Shown: one piece after another, positions 19,201 through 34,200 of the stretch
Position numbering within the stretch: position 1 is the first letter of the stretch
Layout of the letters: each line of letters opens with the position of its first letter
Assembly (NCBI RefSeq): GCF_007992435.1
Contig: NZ_BKAG01000012.1
Span: 1 to 64,000, forward strand
Direction of reading: 5' to 3'
DNA: 64,000 bases
DNA from: Prosthecobacter gellanilyticus
Lineage (GTDB): Bacteria; Verrucomicrobiota; Verrucomicrobiia; Verrucomicrobiales; Verrucomicrobiaceae
The notes under the pieces: generated by a model
The model's database searches: none
Told to the model about the DNA's origin: nothing
What the model saw: the letters and a program-made list of their open reading frames with translations, nothing else
Position numbers and translations under genes: made by a program

Positions 19201-22200
19201 GGCGTCGCCGGATTTCCTGAAGGCCACCCTAACACGCCTAACCGAGTGTTGGAAATGGACTACCTGAAGGCCAAGTGTGACGAAGGCGCGGACTACATCT
19301 GCACCCAGCTCTTCTTTGATAACCACGACTTCCTGGACTTCCGTGATCGCTGCCGCCTCGCTGGCATCACCATCCCCATCATCGCCGGCATCATGCCCAT
19401 CACCAGTGCCAGCGGCATGAAGCGCATGGCGGATCTGGCCGCCGGTGCCCGTTATCCCGCCAAGCTGCTGCGCGCCATCCAGCGTGCTGGCAATGATGAG
19501 GCCGCTGTCCAGCGCGTGGGCGTGCACTATGCCACCGAGCAGTGCCGCGACCTGCTCGAAAACGGTGTGGATGGCATCCACTTCTACACCCTGAACAAAT
19601 CCCACGCTACCCGTGAGATCTACGCCAGCCTGGGCATCCGTGATTCTTCTGCAGTCCGCTCCGCATGAGTTCTCAACAACCTCTCATCGCCGCCATTGAA
19701 GCAGGTGGCACGAAATTCGTCTGCGGCATCGGCCGTGGTCCTCACGAGATCCTCGCCACGCATCGCATCGATACCACGACGCCGGAAGAAACTCTGGAAA
19801 GTGTTTGCCGCTGGTTCTCCAAGATGAAGCTGGAGCATGGACCTTTCGAAGCCATGGGTGTGGGCAGCTTCGGTCCTGTGGATTTGAACCCGAAGAGCGA
19901 GAGCTATGGCTTCATCACCAGCACACCGAAACCAGGCTGGCAGCACACAGACGTGGTCACGCGTCTGAAGCACCGTTTCAAGGTGCCGGTCGGTTTCGAT
20001 ACCGACGTGAATGCCGCTGTGCTCGGTGAATACCTTTGGGGCGCAGGTCAGGGCATTGACCCTCTCGTTTACATCACCGTCGGCACAGGTGTCGGTGGTG
20101 GTGTGCTGGTGAATGGCCAGCTTCTTCATGGTGCCTTGCATCCTGAGATCGGCCACCTCGCCGTGCCTCCACCCGTGAACAGTCTCGCCGTGCAGCGCGA
20201 CTGCCAGTGCCCTTTCCACAAAAGCTGTGTCGAAGGTTATGTCTGCGGCCCGTCCATCGCGAAACGCTGGGGCGTGCGCGCAGATACACTACCTCTGGAG
20301 CATCCAGCCTGGGAAGAGATCTCTGATGCCATGGCGCACGCGCTGATGAACATCTGCCTCACGCTTTCTCCCAAGCGCATCATCCTCGGCGGCGGTGTCA
20401 TGGAGCAGCCGCAGCTCATCCCGCTCATCCGCGGCAAGCTCATGAGCCATCTCAATGGCTACCTGCTCATCCCGCAGCTTGGGAAGGAGATCGACCAGTT
20501 CGTGGTCTCCCCAGGTCTCGGCAGCCGCTCTGGTTTGCTTGGCTCCCTTGCTCTCGGCCGCATGGCCTTAGACCAGAAAATCACCCACTCATGAGCCAGA
20601 CTGCTGCACCTCTGACCGCAACGGATGTCCACCGCACTTATCATTTAGGTGGGCATGATTTGCCGGTGCTGCGTGGGGTCGACCTGCAGGTGCAGGCGGG
20701 CGAGAAGATCTTCCTCTGCGGCCAGTCGGGATCGGGCAAGACGACCCTGCTCTATGTGCTCGGCGGGTTGGAAAAGCCCACTCAGGGAGATGTGCTGGTC
20801 CATGGCAAGTCACTCTATCACGGCCCGGCCAAGGCACGTGCGCAGATGCGCAATACCACGATGGGGTTTGTGTTTCAGCACTACTTTTTGTTACCTGAAT
20901 TGACGGCCTTAGAGAATGTCTGCCTGCCAGCCATGATCGGTGGCAAGAAGGCCGAGGCGCGCGCCCGTGAGCTTTTGGACAAAGTGGGGCTTAGTAAACG
21001 CCTGGACCATCTGCCCACCGAACTCAGCGGTGGTGAGCAGCAGCGCGTGGCCATCGCCCGTGCGCTGATCAACGATCCGGGCATCCTCTATGCCGATGAA
21101 CCCACCGGCAACCTCGACGCCTCCACTGGCTCAGGTGTGATCGACATGCTCCTCCAGATCGTGAATGAAGCGAAGAAGACACTCGTTGTCGTCACGCATG
21201 ATCAGGTCCTGGCCAAGCGCGGTGACCGGCGCCTGATCCTCAAGGAAGGCAAACTGGTGGAAGAGTAGCCGTCCAACCTTCAGCCTAACTAACCGTGTTG
21301 TGACTCCGGATTGGAATCGTCTTTTTCCGGAGGCTGATTATAGGCTGTCCATGGGGCTGCGACCCGGAGATGCCTCGCGATTTTGGAGCGACTGGGATCC
21401 GAGCGGCGCCGTCCATGCTCAACGTCAGTACTGGCTGGAGAATGCGCCGCAGGACTACACTGCTTACCTTCCCGAAGGTGAGGAATCACGCGCCGAGGCG
21501 CTAGAGTGGATGCACTCATTCAGTGCTGCTCCAGAGCCAGACTGGGTCATCATGTCAGCAGACACTCAGCAGGAACCGCGAGCTATTGCCGGGGAGGTCA
21601 TCTTCCCATCCTCATGGTCGCTGCGGGACAAGATCGGCCTGCCCATGAGTGCGGTGCACTCGCCCGTGCCCGGTTTGTCAGAGCAGATCGGCCCTGGCAT
21701 CCAGAGTTTCCTTTCCCGGCTCAAGCCCGAGGCTGCTTGGGAGCGGGAAAACTGGGGGCTCGCGGCGGATGCTGAGCTCAACCATCACCCCTCCCTTCCA
21801 AGACTTCGTCTGCACTCAGATGCCCGTCCTGAGACAACCTGGATCCGCCTAGAGCATCAATTCCTCACGCGGCTGCCCCAGACCCTTTGCATCCTTTTTG
21901 GTATCCGGGTGACCTGCCATCGGCTGGACCAGGTGGCTGCCCTGCCTGGGCTCCGTGAACGCATCCGCCGGGCGTTGATCACCATGCCCGAGCCCCTCGC
22001 CCGCTACAAAGGCCTGCATGAGTGTCGGAACGCAATTCTGGCATAAGAAAATCGCGCCCAGCGTTCGACATCCGGCGTTTCCCGAGATAGCTTCGCGCAT
22101 CATGTCCACAGCCCTCGCCCCTGCCATTTCCGCCCAAATTGAAGCCCTCTGCGCCAGCATCGTCGCAGATCCAGAGATCCAGTCCGCCCGCAATGCTGCG

Positions 22201-25200
22201 GAAACCTTCCTGGCGGATGAAGGCGGCGTGTCCCTCTATCGCGAGGTGATGACCCTCGGCCGCAGCCTGGAGCAGCGTCACCGCAGCGGTGCCGAGCTGG
22301 AGCCTGCTGAAGTGAACCGCTTTCAGGATCTGCAAGAGAAGGCTGACCAGCACGAAGGCATCCAGAGCTTCATGGCCGCTCAAGACAAGCTCCAGAATCT
22401 GGCCAACACGCTGAATACCTTCATCGCTAAGACGCTTGAAAAAGGCAGCGTGCCTGCGGCTGAGGAAGTCATGGGCAGCGGATGCTGCGGTGGTGGCTGC
22501 GGCTGTAAGTAATCCTGAATGACGGATCATGGATCCGTCATCGGCGTGCCCCCGCTCATCATGACCATCTTTGAGGCTCGTGGACTGCGCAAGGTGTACC
22601 ACACCGGCGAGCTCGACGTCGTCGCGCTGCAAAAGGTGGACCTCGATTTCAAGCAGGGCGAGCTCGTCGTGCTGCTGGGCGCCTCCGGCAGCGGCAAGTC
22701 CACCCTGCTAAACATCCTCGGCGGCCTCGATGTGCCGACCACCGGCCAGCTTCGCTACAAGGGCTGGGACCTCACCGATGGCAACGAGCGCACTCTCACC
22801 CAGTTCCGGCGCAACTGCGTGGGCTTCGTTTTCCAGTTGTACAACCTCATCCCGAGTCTGACCGCTCGCGAAAATGTGGCGCTGATCACAGATATCTCAC
22901 GAGATCCCATGAAGCCGGAAGATGCGCTCGCCATGGTGAACATGGAGCACCGCATGGATCACTTCCCCAGTCAGCTCAGCGGCGGTGAGCAGCAGCGCGT
23001 GGCCATCGCCCGCGCGATTGCCAAAAAGCCTGAAGTGCTCCTTTGCGATGAGCCCACCGGCGCCCTCGATGTGAACACCGGCATCACCGTGCTGGAAGCT
23101 GTGGAGCGCATCAATCGTGAACTCGGCACTCTCGCCGTCATCATCACACACAATGCTGACATGGCGGACATGGCAGACCGCGTGCTGCATCTGAAAGACG
23201 GCCAGATCATCAAGGAACACCGCAACGATGAGCGGAAGCCGGTGACGAGCTTAAAGTGGTGATTATTGGTTAGGCTTGCCTACACCAGTACCTCTTTGAT
23301 CACCTTCGCCCCTTCGACTCCGCTCAAGCGCGCATCGAGTCCCTGGAACTTGAAGCTGAAGGCTTCGTGCTTGATGCCAAGCTGATGCAGCATCGTCGCA
23401 TGCAGATCATGCACTGTGGTGACTTTATCGACCGCAGCATAGCCCAGATCATCCGTGGCACCATGCACGAGACCGCCTTTGATGCCAGCACCGGCCATCC
23501 AGACGGACATGGCTTTGTTATGATGGTCACGACCACTGCCGCCCTGGGACATCGGTGTGCGGCCAAACTCACCGGCCCACACGATGAGCGTCTCCTCCAG
23601 CATGCCGCGCTGCTTGAGATCCGTGATGAGTGCCATGCAAGCCCGGTCGATCTCCTCAGCCTTGAGGGCCACACCTTCCTTCACGCCACCGTGGTGGTCC
23701 CAGTCTTTGTGATACAATTGGATAAACCGCGTGCCGCGCTCCGCCAGACGACGGGCCAGCAGACAGTTTGAAGCAAAGGAGCCATCACCTGGCTGGCAGC
23801 CATAGAGTTCCAGCGTCTTCGCCCCTTCCTTGCTCAGATCCATCAGATCCGGCACACTGGCCTGCATCTGGAAAGCCATCTCATACTGCGCGATGCGCGT
23901 GGCGATCTCAGGATCATCAATGAGCGTGTTATGCTGTTGGTTCAACGCATTGATCGCCGCCACATCCGCGCCTTGCTGGTCACGGCTGATGCCGTTTGGA
24001 TTCGTCAGATAGAGAACTGGATCTCCCTTCGCACGAAGCTGCACCCCTTGATACTTGGAGGGCAGAAAACCACTGCTCCACTGCCGTGCGGCAATGGGTT
24101 GGTTCTGTCCGCCACGGCCCAGTGACGTCAGCACCACAAAGCCAGGCAGATCGGAAGCTTCCGTGCCGAGACCATAGGTCACCCAGGCACCCATGCTCGG
24201 ACGTCCGGCGATCTGCGAACCCGTGTTCATGAACATGTGCGCTGGATCATGATTGATCGCGTCCGTGGTCATGCTGCGGATCAGGCAGATGTCATCGATC
24301 ACACTGCCAATCTGCGGAAACAGGTCACAGATCTCCGTCTGGTTCTTGCCAAACTTGGCGAACTTGTGCTGCGGTCCGAAGCACATCAGCGGCTTGCCTT
24401 GAAGCTGCGCCAGCTGCTGCCCCTTGGTGAAGGATTCCGGCATCGGCTTGCCATCCATCTCCGCGAGTTTTGGCTTCGGATCAAAAGTCTCTAAGTGTGA
24501 CGGACCACCCGCCATGGTGAGCCAGATCACCCGCTTCGCCTTTTGTGGCAGATGCAGTTTCTCAAGCACCCCTGCCGTGGGTGCCGCCATGGCAGGTCGC
24601 AGAAGCGGAGCGAGCGCAACGGCACCCAGCCCCTGCGAGGAGCGGCTCAGCATGGCGCGACGGTTCAGAAAAAGAGGGGACTGCATGTAGCTTCAACAAA
24701 CGTCACTTCACCCCCTGCTCCTAGCAATGGCCGCATGCACTATCCGACTGCATCTTTTGCGGGAATGTTCCTGCTAGGGATCCGTTTCCTTCAATCGAGA
24801 CAGACCTCGGGACCCGCAGCCATCGCCTGGCGCTTGAGTGAGGGGAAGGACTTCGTTCCGGCAAATCGCGCGACCTTCGAAGTCAAAGCCAGCAACGGTT
24901 GGCAAACCTTTGAAGTGCCGGTTAACACCGATGGGCAGATCATTCATGTGCGCGTGCATCTTCCTGGCGGCATCACCGAGATCCTCTCGTTGGGCATCAC
25001 CCGCAGCCATCCATGATCACGGCAGTCGTGTGACCGCCGGACGCATGAACGGGTGCTCGTTTGGCCTAACTATTTTTTAGCAGTTGTCTTGCCAAGATTC
25101 TTCAACTCAAGCTCCGTCCACATGGCCATGCGGCCTTTCTCCTGCTCGCGAATGGTGGTGACGGCCTTGGCATCAACAGCTGACGCAGTGTGCTCCCATT

Positions 25201-28200
25201 CGCGGCGGATGTAGGTCAGCACACCGGCGATGTCTTCATCGGTGAGCTGGGGCAGCGGTGGCATGGCGAGGTTGTAGGTGCGGCCAGCGACCTTCACAGG
25301 ACCGGCAAGACCGTGCATGACGATGCGGGCCAGCACCTCAGGCTTGCCAAGCACCCACTCGCTGTCCACCAACTGCGGTGCGAGGCCATCGAGACCGAAA
25401 CCATGAGGCTGGTGGCAGGCGGCGCAGAGGGTGTGGTAGATGGTCTTGCCCTTCTCAAAGAGAGCAGTCTGCTCTTCCGTCAGCGGCTTGATCACCGGAG
25501 GCTTCGGCGCGCCAGGCTTGCCGACCCAGGCGAGACGGGCTTCGACACTGGCGAAGAGTTTCGCACTGGCCTTGTCGCTCATCGCTGCCTTCAGTATTTT
25601 CAGGGAGCCTGGCTCTGCATCCAGCCAAAGCAGCTTCACAGGTGCTTTGGTCTTCGTGTCTCCACCGCTGCTGGAAAGGCCCTTGATGGCTGCAGCCTGG
25701 AATTGTCCGCCGGCAGGCTGAGAAGCTGCAAGTTCAAGCATCTCTTCAAATGGACCCGCTTTGTTGGCGGAGGCGAGCAGCGTGCCGAGAGCCTCAATCA
25801 CCGGCATGATCTGCCCGCCGTTGTCCTTGGTCAGTTGAGCTGCGAGCAGCTTTGCGAAGGCTGCTTCCCTGCCCCGCAGCCCCGTCATCGCACCTTCACG
25901 AATCAGGGTGTTCTTGCCACTGCTCGCGAGCAGCTTCGCTGTGGCCACATCAGCATCCGGCAGATTGAGGGACGTGAGCTTGATGGCAAGATGCGCCAGC
26001 ACCAGCGCATCCTTTTCTGCCGTCATGGCAATGAGGTCTGGTGCGAGGTCGCGAGTGGCAATGCGCACGGCAGCGGCGCGGACCTGGGCATCTTTGTCCT
26101 TCAGCGCGCCTTTGATCACATCTGGCGTCGCGGCCATGAGACCATCGAGTGTCCAAAGCGCATGCAGACGAGCGATCGCAGATTCACTGGCGAGCAATTC
26201 CTTCAAGGCCGGTGCAACGGAAGCATCGCCCGACTCGACGATGAGGCGCTGCGCAGCATCGCGAACCCAGCCATTGGCGTGGGAGAGCAGCTTCACATCC
26301 TTGCTGGCCTTGACCGGCTGCGGACGCTCCTTCGTGTCCGGCACGATGCGCCAGATGCGGCCCTGATTGATGGGCTGCTCAAGTTTACGATCCCTGATGT
26401 TCGCGATCAGATAATGGGTGAGGAAGCTCTGGTGCTGAATGATACCGCGATACATGTCCACGATGTAAACAGCGCCATCAGGACCATCCGCTGCCGTGAC
26501 GGGACGGAAGCGCTCATCGGTAGAGGTGAGGAATTCGCTGCCCTTGTAGGTGTTCGTGGCCTTCACCATGCCGCCGCTCTCACTCATGGTGAAGCGCTTC
26601 ACCAGATTCCCGCAAGGTTCGGGCACAAAGGCATTGCCACGATAGGCGGCCGGGAAAGCATCGCCGCGATAGATGAGCGCACCACACGTTCCGGTAGGTT
26701 TGGTTAGGCGGCCATCAGCGCTCAAAGTCTTCGGATCATAACCACGGTTCACACCGGGCGTCGGATGGGAAGGATAGATGTTCTGATCGGCGGCAAGCTT
26801 GGCATTGATGCTGGTGGCATTGCGCAGCAGAGGATTCTTGGTGAAAGCTTCCGTGGGCAGCAGATCCGCACGCAGCATGTCCGAGTTGTAGTTGAAGTAG
26901 AGGCGGCCGTAGTTGTCCTGGCACAGCCCCCACTGACCACGGCCGAGACCGCTGTCCTTCTGCCACACGCCGCCACGCAGCTTGAAGCGCGTGCCGTAGC
27001 CAGCGCTCCAGATGGCATTGTCCAGCGCCCACACCGGGGTGTTCGCCATATGCTCAGGCTGACCGCCCAAGGTGCCGTAGTCGTTGGCCACGATGTCCTT
27101 CACATCCGCCTTGCCGTCACCATCCGTGTCCTTGCAGAAAAACAAGTTAGGCGGCACGGCGATCAATGCCCCGCCATTCACAGCCATGACGGCGCGTGGC
27201 ATGACGACTTCATCGAGGAAGGCTGTGGCCTTGTCCATGCGGCCATCACCATCAGTGTCCTCAAGAAGGGAGACACGGCCGGTGGGCTGGCTCTCGGTGG
27301 TGCCTTCCACATCATGCATGTAGCCGCGCATCTCGACCACGTAGAGACGTCCCTGGTCGTCAAAGCTCATGGCAATCGGCGCCTGGATCATCGGCTCGCA
27401 GGCGACGAGCTCGATGCGGAAGCCTTTCTCGACCTTGAAGGTCTTCATGGCTTCTTCGGGGCTCAGCGGAGCCGGTGGAGGCAGCTTGAACTTCAGCTCG
27501 ACCTTGTCCGGTCCGGCATTTTTCTTGTTCACGGCCAGAACGGGCAGTGAGAGGGCGGCAATCGAGGCGATGGCAATCTGATGGGAACGACGCATGGGGG
27601 TGGTGCGGGGGGGGGGGAAACCGCAGGCTGCGCTCTAGCAGCCTGACGGTCAAGGGGATCAACGCATATCCTTGTGCGCAGCTTCCGCCAAAATGATGGA
27701 CTTATTTTTTTGGTTTCGGCTGATCCGGAGGCTTGATCGTTAGGCCTGGCGCTTGCGCGCATCATGGTGCCAGCGTTGTCATTTGCGCCCGTTCCATTAG
27801 AGTCCTGGAATCATTGACCATGTCCCCAACCACTGATCATAGCTTTGACACCACGCGCTGGAGCCTCGTTTCCCAGCTGAGAGCAGGCGGGGATGAGGCG
27901 GCGGCACAGGTGGCGTTGGGGGAGCTTTGCCAGAGGTGCTGGTTTCCGATTTATGCGTTTGTGCGGCGGGTGGGCCTGAGCGCGGCAGACGCGGAGGATG
28001 CGACGCAGGGCTTTTTCCAGCATCTGCTCACGCATGAGCTCATGTCTCAGGCTCGGCGGGAGCGCGGGCGCTTTCGTTCTTACCTGCTGGGCTGCTTGAA
28101 GCACTTCCTCGGCAATGAATGGCAGAAGCGGAATGCGCTGCGCCGTGGTGGGCATCTGGCGGCCGTGCATCTGGATGCGCTGGAGGCGGAGGAGAGGTAT

Positions 28201-31200
28201 CGCCTGGAAGTGGAGGCGATGAGCACGAGCGACGAGGAGGTCTTCGACCAAAGCTGGGCGCATAGCATGCTGGACCGCGCGATGCAGCAGCTCCGCGCTG
28301 AACAAAGGGATGATGCCCGCTTTGACCTGCTGGCTCCAGCTCTGACGGGAAGCGAGGACCGCGCAGCACTGATGCAATCCACCGGGATGAATGAGGGCGC
28401 GCTCAAAGTGACCATTCACCGCCTGCGCAAACGCTACCGCGAGCTGCTCCGTGCGGCGGTGGCGGAGACAGTGGAAAGCGAGGCGGAGGTGGATGCGGAA
28501 CTGGCCTATCTGGTGGCCTGCCTGCGGCGGTGAATCTTTTTCTGTAACCTGCCGCTGCGAACTCAAAAGGACTCTGGTGAACCCCAATCATATCCTCACC
28601 ATGAACTCCTCCAACTGCCCTGAATGCGGCGCGACGATCAAACCCGGAGCCACGCTTTGTCCCGCCTGCCTGCTGAGCGCGGGCACTGCCACACTTCCGG
28701 TCCAACCCGTAAGCGCCGGCATCACCACGCTGCCCTGTGTTTTCGGTGGCTATCGGCTGCTAAAAAAGCTCGGCACGGGAGGCATGGGCATCGTCTATGA
28801 GGCGGAGGAACTCGCGGGTGGCCGCAGGCTGGCGCTGAAGGTGCTGAACCAAAGCCTGGACAACGAGGAGCAGCGCCAGCGATTCCTGCGCGAAGGGCGT
28901 CTGGCGGCGACGATCGATCATCCGCATAGCGTGTATGTTTTCGGCACCGAGGAGATCGAAGGAGTGCCCGTGATCGCCATGGAGCTGGCCGAAGGCGGCA
29001 CGCTGCGGGATGAATTCAAGCGACGCGGGCCGCTGCCAGTGCGTGATGCGGTGGATGCCATCCTCGGTGTTCTCGATGGGCTCGAGGCGGCTCATGCCAA
29101 AGGCATTCTGCATCGAGACATGAAGCCCTCGAACTGCTTCGTCACAAGCGATGGGAAAACGATCGTGGGCGACTACGGGCTCTCCATTTCTCAAAACCAG
29201 CCAGCGGGTGACGGCAGTCATCTCACACGCAGCGGCATGATCATGGGCACGCCCGCGTTTTCGCCGCCAGAGCAGCTCCGCGGCCAGCCGCTGGATCAAC
29301 GGGCGGACATCTACTCCACAGCGGGCACGCTGTATTATCTGCTCACGGGCAAGGCTCCTGTGGAAGCGACTTCGCCTGTCGAAACAGTGGCTGCGGTGCT
29401 GGAGGGCCGCATCACGCCGCTGGCCAAGCTGCGCTTGGATGTGCCTGCGGATCTTGCCGCTGTGGTCATGCGCTGCCTCTCTGCTGATGCGGCGAAGCGG
29501 CCCGCCTCACACGCGGAGATGCGGCAGGCGCTGATGCCTTTCAGCTCCATCACACCAGAGCCAGCACCACTACGGTTGCGCCTTTTCGCGGGCATCCTTG
29601 ATGGGGTGCTGATTGTACTGCTCACTTACTTGGCGGACAAGATTCTGTCACTGCCCGGATCGGAAGCCTCTGCTGACACCGGCTGGATTTCTCTCGGCTG
29701 GTATTCGCTGATCAGCCTCGCTGTCGGCGTGCTCTTCTTCGCCGGCCTGGAGTCACGTTTTGGCACGACGCCAGGAAAAGCGCTGCTCGGTCTGGTGGTG
29801 CGCACTGCGGCTGGCGGGAGGCCGGACTTTCTCAGGGCCGCCTGCCGCGCTTCCCTTTATCTACTGGCTTCGCTGCTGCCTGGGATGCTTTTTGAAGGAC
29901 TCACACCAGAAGATGTCTACGGGGCCGACGAGGAAACGACCGCGCACATGATCATACTGATCTCCTGGATGGTTGGACTGATGATCATCTCCAACGGCCA
30001 GCTCCTGCTCTTCATTAGGGCGCTGCGTCATCGTGAAAAGCTGGCCTGGCATGACAAGCTCACCGGACTGCGTGTGTGGCGTCGTGGAGATGCGGGCACG
30101 CGGCCGCTCGCAGCGGCAAATATTCTGCCTGCACCCGTAGAGAGAGCCAATGCCATGTGGGGGCCGTTTCATCCAGGAACCATTCTCACGGAGAGCATGC
30201 GCTGCGGCTTTGACCCGGTGCTGCGGAGGCCAGTGCTTCTGGAGAGAAGTGAGGGCGATGGTCCTTCGGTGGCGCGTCGTGATTGTCAGCGTGGTGGCCG
30301 CCTGCGCTGGCTGCAGAGCGTGACCGATGCAGCGGGCAACCTTTGGGATGTGTGGCAGGCACCGGCAGGCGCGCTGCTTTCCGCCGTGTTGGCCAAAGAG
30401 ACCCCGTCATGGCAGCAACTGCTTTTCTGGCTAAAGGACCTCGGCGCGGAACACGATGCTGCGGAGAAGGACGGCACACTGCCGCTGGTGCTCTCCTCGA
30501 GCCAGGTGTGGATCACCACAAGTGGACGTGCGGTGCTGCTGGATCGTGCCTGGCCCGGTGCTGCGGATGATGGCTTCCGCACAGCGGAGCCGCAGGCTTT
30601 TCTGCATCACCTCACCTCCTGCTCACCCGCCACCAGCAGACCGCTTCACGCGGATGCATTCATCAGCGGTCTTCAAGGTGGCAGCATTGAGCGCCCCAGC
30701 CATGTCTGCGGCAATCTCGCCTACCTCCGGCAGCGGCGCAGCACCGTAAGCCAGGTGGTGCGCGCAGCGGTCGTGCTCGCTCCCATGCTGATGTGCCTGC
30801 TCTTGATGGCACTCATCTTGGTCGCATATCCCGAGGTCCAGCGTGAGGCCTGGACCGAAGCTTATCCCGACCAGCCCGCACTGCCTGACGTGATTCAGCT
30901 GCTCGACCAGCCTGGAACGGACGAGACCTTGAGAACGAGCATCCGCCAGCATGTGGCCGGTCATTACTCATCCCTCATCCAGGACGGTGAACTCTCCGGA
31001 GTGCCGCAGGATTTTCGCTTCGCCCGTCCCATGCGCACAGTTCTGGCGGATATCCTCAAAACCGAACCCGTTCCCTCCGCCGAACTTCTCGCGCAAGCTG
31101 ACGACAAAGTAAGAGCCGGGCTGGCTTCGCTCCCGAAAGCGGGCGCCCTGGCGCATGTTTGGGTGAATGACGCTCTGATCAGAAAAACCGTCGCGGTGAT

Positions 31201-34200
31201 TTCGCTACTCGGGGCTGCAATGACGGCTCTTTTTCAACTGCTCGCTATCATCATCAGCGGCTCGCCGTTGCTCATGGGTCTCAGCGGCATCGTGGTTGTT
31301 TCTGCCCGCGAACGTCCTGCCGGACGTCTGCGCATGATCTGGCGCTGGCTCATCGGCTGGACTCTGCTGTGCGCACCCGCCCTTGTGATGGGCATGTGCG
31401 TTGGCCTCACCGGCCATAATCCAATCCGAACACTGCAGGAGACGTGCCTGATCTGGGTTCCCGCGATGGTCATCCTCATCCTCAGCGCCCTGCTTCTCCC
31501 ACGTCGCAGCCTCATGGACCGAGTGGCCGGAACTTGGCTTGTAGCTCGTTGAAGAAGCAGAGGTGTGTTTCAATCAAGGCACGGCGCTGATCTCACTTCT
31601 TCGGCTTCGGCTGATCCGATAGCTTGATGGTCAGCGCTGGCACTGGCTCGCTGCGCCCCGCAAAGTTGTTCCAGGCATTTTGGAAAACGGCTGCGTCACG
31701 CACGTCACCTTCGGCGACAAGCCACTGATAGCGCAGTTTAAAAGGTGACTCAGCGGTGGCTGTGCCCTTCGGGAACATGCCAAAGCGGCCGTAGTCGCGA
31801 TAGGCCGAGGTAGCGGTGTCCTTCGGGTTGTCGGGATGATTGAGGATCACGACCGTGAAGGTCTTGCCCTCGACCGTGAAGACCTCAGCGGCCCAGGGCA
31901 GGTCTTTGGCCTTGTGAGCATCGATCTTCTCTCCTGGGAAGATGTAAGTCGTGGTCTTGGTGTCCACCTTCTCGGACGGACGGAACTGTGCGCCGGCGTG
32001 CTCGGGATCCCCACTGATCGCTGCCTCACCGCTCACTGTCTTGATGGCGCTGTTCATCTCGATGCCCAAATAAAAGGGCTTGGCTGGAGTGGTGAAGGTG
32101 AACTTGCGTTCTTCGGTAAGGAATGGGGCTGTGGTATCGCCCTGCCAGTCGATGGCGGCGGTGAAGGAGTTTTCGCCCGGAGTGACCTTGGTCACCACCT
32201 GATCCCCCTTCGTCATGTGCCACCGGTCATAAGATTTGCCGTTGTAGGCGATCTTGCTGAAGCCCAGGAAGATGCCACGATGATGCGTGAAGTTGAAGCC
32301 CGGCCCTTTGGTGATACGCGTGGCACCGCTGGCATCAAACACGTGCAGATAGGGCTTGTAGGTTTCGTGATGCTTCTCCGGCGTGCTGAGATCATTCGCC
32401 ATCATGAGCTTGGCCACGACCTTGCCCTCATTGGCAATGGCGACATGGTCTTTCTCGGCAACCGTGATGTCAAAGGCGAGTGAGGAGGAGGCGAGACTGA
32501 GGAGCAGGAAGAGGCTTTTCATGAATGGGGCGAGGAATGACGGAACTCGCCGACCAAATGTTACGAAACCGCGGAAGCTTCCACCGATATCAAACAAGAA
32601 TATCTTTGATAACCTTGGCACCTTCGACGCCACTGAGCTTGGCATCCAGGCCCTGGAATTTGAAGGTAAAGGCATCATGCCGGATGCCGAGTTGCTGCAG
32701 CATGGTGGCATGGAGGTCATGCACGGTGACGATGTTTTCCTGGGCCGCATAGCCCAGATCATCTGTGCTACCGTAGGTGATGCCGCGCTGCACTCCGGCA
32801 CCCGCGAGCCAAATGGACATGGCCTTGTTATGGTGATCACGGCCGATGGGGCCTTTGTTTCCCTGCGCCATCGGCGTGCGGCCGAACTCACCACTGAAGA
32901 CGATCAGCGTGTCATCCAGCATGCCGCGCTGCTTGAGATCGGTGATGAGCGCCATGCAGGCGCGATCAACTTCCTTGGCTCGCAATGGCAATTCCTCACG
33001 CAGCAAACTGTGATGGTCCCAATCACGATGATAAAGCTGGATGAAGCGTGTGCCGCGCTCCGCAAGACGACGAGCTAGAAGACAATTCGAGGCGAAGGAG
33101 CCATCGCCCGGCTGACAACCATAAAGATCGAGTGTCTTCGGACCTTCGGGGCGGATGTCCATCAGCTCAGGCACGCTCGCCTGCATTTGAAAGGCCATCT
33201 CATACTGCGCGATGCGTGTGACGATCTCCGGATCATCACACAGTATGGCATGCTTTTGGTTAAGCGCATTGATAGCCGCCACGTCGGCTCCCTGGCGATC
33301 ACGCGTGATGCCGTTGGGACTCGTGAGATACAGTACAGCATCTCCCTGCGAACGAAGTTGCACTCCCTGATACTTCGATGGCAGGAAGCCGCTGCTCCAT
33401 TGGCGGGCAGCGATGGGCTGAGGGTTGCGTCCCTTGCCCGTGGACGTCAGCACCACGAAGCCGGGCAGGTTCTCAGCCTCACTGCCCAAACCATACGTGA
33501 TCCATGAGCCCATGCTCGGACGGCCAGCAATCTGCGAGCCGGTGTTCATGAACATGTGCGCCGGATCATGATTGATCGCGTCCGTGGTCATGGAGCGCGT
33601 CAGGCAGATCTCATCCGCAATACTGCCGATGTGTGGCAGCAGCTCCGACATCTCTGTCTGGCACTTGCCATACTTCTGAAAGGTAAACATGGGGCCTTTG
33701 CAGACAAGCTTCTGCCCTTGAAGCTGCGCGAGTTGCTGTCCTTTGGTGAAGGATTCAGGCATCGGCTTGCCATCCATCTCCGCAAGCTTCGGCTTGTAAT
33801 CAAACAGCTCCAACTGCGAAGGCCCGCCGGCCATAGTGAGCCAGATCACACGCTTGGCCTTCTGCGGCAGTGGCAGCTTGCCTAACACGCCGTTTGACAT
33901 CGCCTGAGTCAACCGAGGATTCAGGAGCGATGCCAGAGCCACTCCGCCGAGCCCCTGTGAGGCACGGCGGAGGAAGGCGCGGCGTGTTTCAGCGGTAGTC
34001 ATCAATCACGAGCGGGTGATGGTTTCGTGCAGGTTCAGCAAGACCCGTGCGATGTGTGTCCACGCGGCAAGCTCGGCCTTGTCGAGATTTGCAGGTGCAG
34101 GTGAGGCACCGACTTTCACCAGAGCTTCAGCAGCGGCGGCATCCTTGCTGTAATCAGCAAGATGCTTATCCAAAAGTGTGGCAAGCGTCTTGAGCTCCTC